From DASTRU01 sp035761045 (GTDB lineage Bacteria > Pseudomonadota > Gammaproteobacteria > Burkholderiales > Burkholderiaceae_E), in assembly GCA_035761045.1 (NCBI GenBank), contig DASTRU010000063.1, positions 1 through 5,930 on the forward strand: 5,930 nt of DNA, in the 5' to 3' direction. Made by a program: the position numbers and the translations under genes. This document shows, in pieces, positions 4,145 to 5,930 of this stretch. Each line of letters begins with the position of its first letter. Position 1 is the first letter of the stretch. The notes under the pieces are model-generated. The model made no database searches. It was not told where the DNA came from and worked only from the letters and a program-made list of their open reading frames with translations.

Positions 4145-5930
4145 ATGTCCACCGTGCTTGTGGTCGACGATCACAAACCCACTCGACAGTTGATCGCCGC
4201 GTTGCTCGAGCCGCGTGGGCACTATGTGATTCAGGCCAATGACGGTGAAGAAGCGTTGGCGCATATCGACGAGTGCGTTCCCGCGTTGGTGATCTCCGAC
4301 ATCCTCATGCCAAGGATGGACGGCTACGAGTTTGTTCGTCGTTTGCGTAGCGATACGCGCACCGCGAACGTGGAGGTGTTGTTCTACACCGCGTATTACC
4401 GCGAGCATGAAGCGCGTCGTCTTGCCTTGGATTTAGGCGTGGTGGGCTTGTTGCATAAACCGTGCGATCCGGAACATCTGCTGCGTACGATCGATCTCGC
4501 GCTCGCCGCGAATTCGCGGCCGAGCGTCGCGACCGATCAAGAACGCGTCGATCGCGAGCATTTACGTTTGTTGACCGATAAGTTGTCGGAGCAGGCCGAG
4601 CGCTTGCAACGCGCTAACGCGCGACTCTCGGCGTTGACCGAGCTAAATCTTCAAATCGCGTCGGAACGCGATTCAACGGTGTTGCTCGACAAGGTATGCC
4701 GCGGCGCGCGCGAATTGTTGGGCGCGCGTTATGCCGTCATCGCGGCGCGCGAAATGCCCGAAGGCGAGAACGTTGATCTTTACGTCGACGGTTTCGATGA
4801 CGCGTTGACCCGCCGGCTTAGCCCCGCGTCGGCGGCGTTTAGTCAACTCGGCGGCATGACGAGCGATCGCAAATCACTTAGGTTAAACGGCCAGGAATGC
4901 GAGAGCGGTACCTTGGGTTTGCCTAATGAACATCCAAAGGTGCGGTCGTTGCTTGCCGCGCCGATCGTGTCCTTGGGCGCGACGTATGGTTGGATCTGCG
5001 CGACCGATAAAGTCGATGCCGATCGCTTCGATGCCGAGGACGAACGCTTGCTTACTATCCTCGGCGCGCAATTGGGGCGCGCGCACGAGAACGGACGCTT
5101 GTATCGCGAGCTTGAACGCCACGCGGTGCAATTGCGCGCGGAAATCGTTGAGCGCGAGCGCAACGAGAAACGTATCGAGCGCTTGAATTCGGTGTTGGCG
5201 GTTTTAGGCGGTATCAACGCCTTGGCCGCGCGAGTGCGTACGCGCGCGGAGTTGTTTCGCGAGGTGTGCCGCGTCGCGGTCGAACAAGGCAAGTTCAAGC
5301 TCGCATGGATTGGTTCGCCCGATGAGGACAACGCGGTGCACGCCATGAGTTGGGCGGGCAAAACGTCCGAGATCGCGCGCGTCATGCACATTCCCCTGAA
5401 CGATCCCATCGCGCGCGAGAGCGTCGTGGGTCGAGCGTTCGTCGAGCGGCGTATTGCCTTTTGCAAGGATGTTAGCGATCCATCGGCGCCGGTGCTGTAT
5501 CGCGACACCTTGCTGTCGCACGGCTTGCGTTCGGTGGCGGTGTTGCCGCTCGTGGTCGACGATGAAACCCAAGCGTGCCTAGTGTTGTATGGCGATGCGG
5601 TTGGTCAGTTCGACGAAACCGAGCGGCCACTGCTTTCCGAGTTGGCCGACGATTTGTCGTTCGCCTTGCGGCACGTGCGCGCGGAAGAGCGGTTGGATTA
5701 CATCGCCTATTTCGACGAACTCACGGGGCTTGCGAATCGCACCTTGTTCATCGAACGCGCCACGCAAACGGTGAAGGCCGCCGTGCTTACCGATATTCGC
5801 TTGGCGGTGCTGCTGGTCGATATCGATCGGTTTAAAACGGTGAACGATACGTTTGGTCGTCGTTGGGGCGATCGCTTGCTCAATGAATTCGCGAATCGCC
5901 TCGCAAGCGCGGTGGGCGATACGCGTTTGG
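4145..5930 (+). CDS. Response regulator REC-GAF-GAF-GGDEF, putative diguanylate cyclase, 3' end outside window
   Basis: The reading frame stays open from ATG 4145 to the right edge (595 codons), behind an AGGAG (4133-4137) seven bases upstream. Residues 1-120 are a receiver domain: acidic pair D8/D9, phosphoacceptor D52 in VISDILMPRMDG, T82 and K105 in LLHKPCDP. A coiled-coil follows (about 134-165), then a GAF-like domain (about 166-312), a second coiled-coil (about 316-348) and a second GAF-like domain (about 350-510). From about 518, DYIAYFDELTGLANRTLF and LLVDIDRFKTVNDTFG open a GGDEF domain. D559, N567 and D576 align with the metal and guanine-binding residues of PleD. The product would make cyclic-di-GMP from GTP when phosphorylated by the upstream kinase. 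The GG(D/E)EF signature and any EAL domain lie beyond the window, so activity is inferred. The GAF boundaries are judged from predicted pattern, not motif, and are less sure than REC and GGDEF. There is no HTH output. Confidence 0.93.
   Translation, partial: MSTVLVVDDHKPTRQLIAALLEPRGHYVIQANDGEEALAHIDECVPALVISDILMPRMDGYEFVRRLRSDTRTANVEVLFYTAYYREHEARRLALDLGVVGLLHKPCDPEHLLRTIDLALAANSRPSVATDQERVDREHLRLLTDKLSEQAERLQRANARLSALTELNLQIASERDSTVLLDKVCRGARELLGARYAVIAAREMPEGENVDLYVDGFDDALTRRLSPASAAFSQLGGMTSDRKSLRLNGQECESGTLGLPNEHPKVRSLLAAPIVSLGATYGWICATDKVDADRFDAEDERLLTILGAQLGRAHENGRLYRELERHAVQLRAEIVERERNEKRIERLNSVLAVLGGINALAARVRTRAELFREVCRVAVEQGKFKLAWIGSPDEDNAVHAMSWAGKTSEIARVMHIPLNDPIARESVVGRAFVERRIAFCKDVSDPSAPVLYRDTLLSHGLRSVAVLPLVVDDETQACLVLYGDAVGQFDETERPLLSELADDLSFALRHVRAEERLDYIAYFDELTGLANRTLFIERATQTVKAAVLTDIRLAVLLVDIDRFKTVNDTFGRRWGDRLLNEFANRLASAVGDTRL

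Noticed and set aside
4843..5508. 221-residue minus-strand open frame
   Set aside because: It is antisense to the GAF region of the response regulator; its serine/arginine/alanine-rich composition is a shadow of the real frame.
4145..5930. A light-sensing (phytochrome-type) role for the GAF domains
   Set aside because: No bilin-binding cysteine motif or PHY domain is recognisable; the GAF assignment itself rests on overall pattern.

Overview
The window looks like ordinary chromosomal DNA from a GC-rich proteobacterium, probably beta or gamma. The grounds are the acetyl-CoA synthetase sequence, a CCA-encoded class II serine tRNA with a classical intrinsic terminator, and a PAS/HisKA plus REC-GAF-GGDEF signalling pair. 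This placement rests on general resemblance only. Codon use is distinctive: leucine is written mostly as TTG, with TTA also used, although the DNA is GC-rich.

Layout, all genes on the + strand. (1) Bases 1-1037 hold the C-terminal half of acetyl-CoA synthetase, cut by the left edge. (2) Bases 1073-1237 form a compact tRNA-Ser(GGA) unit: a putative extended -10 promoter, a perfect 22-bp palindrome in the leader, the tRNA gene and a rho-independent terminator. (3) Bases 1244-1643 hold a small winged-helix DNA-binding protein behind a possible operator (inverted repeat next to a TTGACA box). (4) Bases 1748-2119 encode a small exported proline-rich protein of unknown role. (5) Bases 2120-2326 are intergenic, with an imperfect palindrome centred on a perfect 16-bp core. 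(6) Bases 2327-5930 hold a two-gene operon: a soluble triple-PAS histidine kinase and, 12 bases downstream, a REC-GAF-GAF-GGDEF response regulator cut by the right edge.

The clearest functional story is the last pair. A cytoplasmic kinase senses a signal through its PAS domains and should phosphorylate the adjacent receiver, whose output is a GGDEF (diguanylate cyclase-type) domain, so the system probably sets cyclic-di-GMP levels. The GGDEF signature itself lies past the window edge, so catalytic activity cannot be confirmed here. No mobile element, CRISPR array, toxin-antitoxin pair or clearly novel system was seen. The points most worth a second look are the symmetric DNA elements at 1085-1106, 1253-1271 and 2241-2269, and a strong excess of the hexamer CGATCG.
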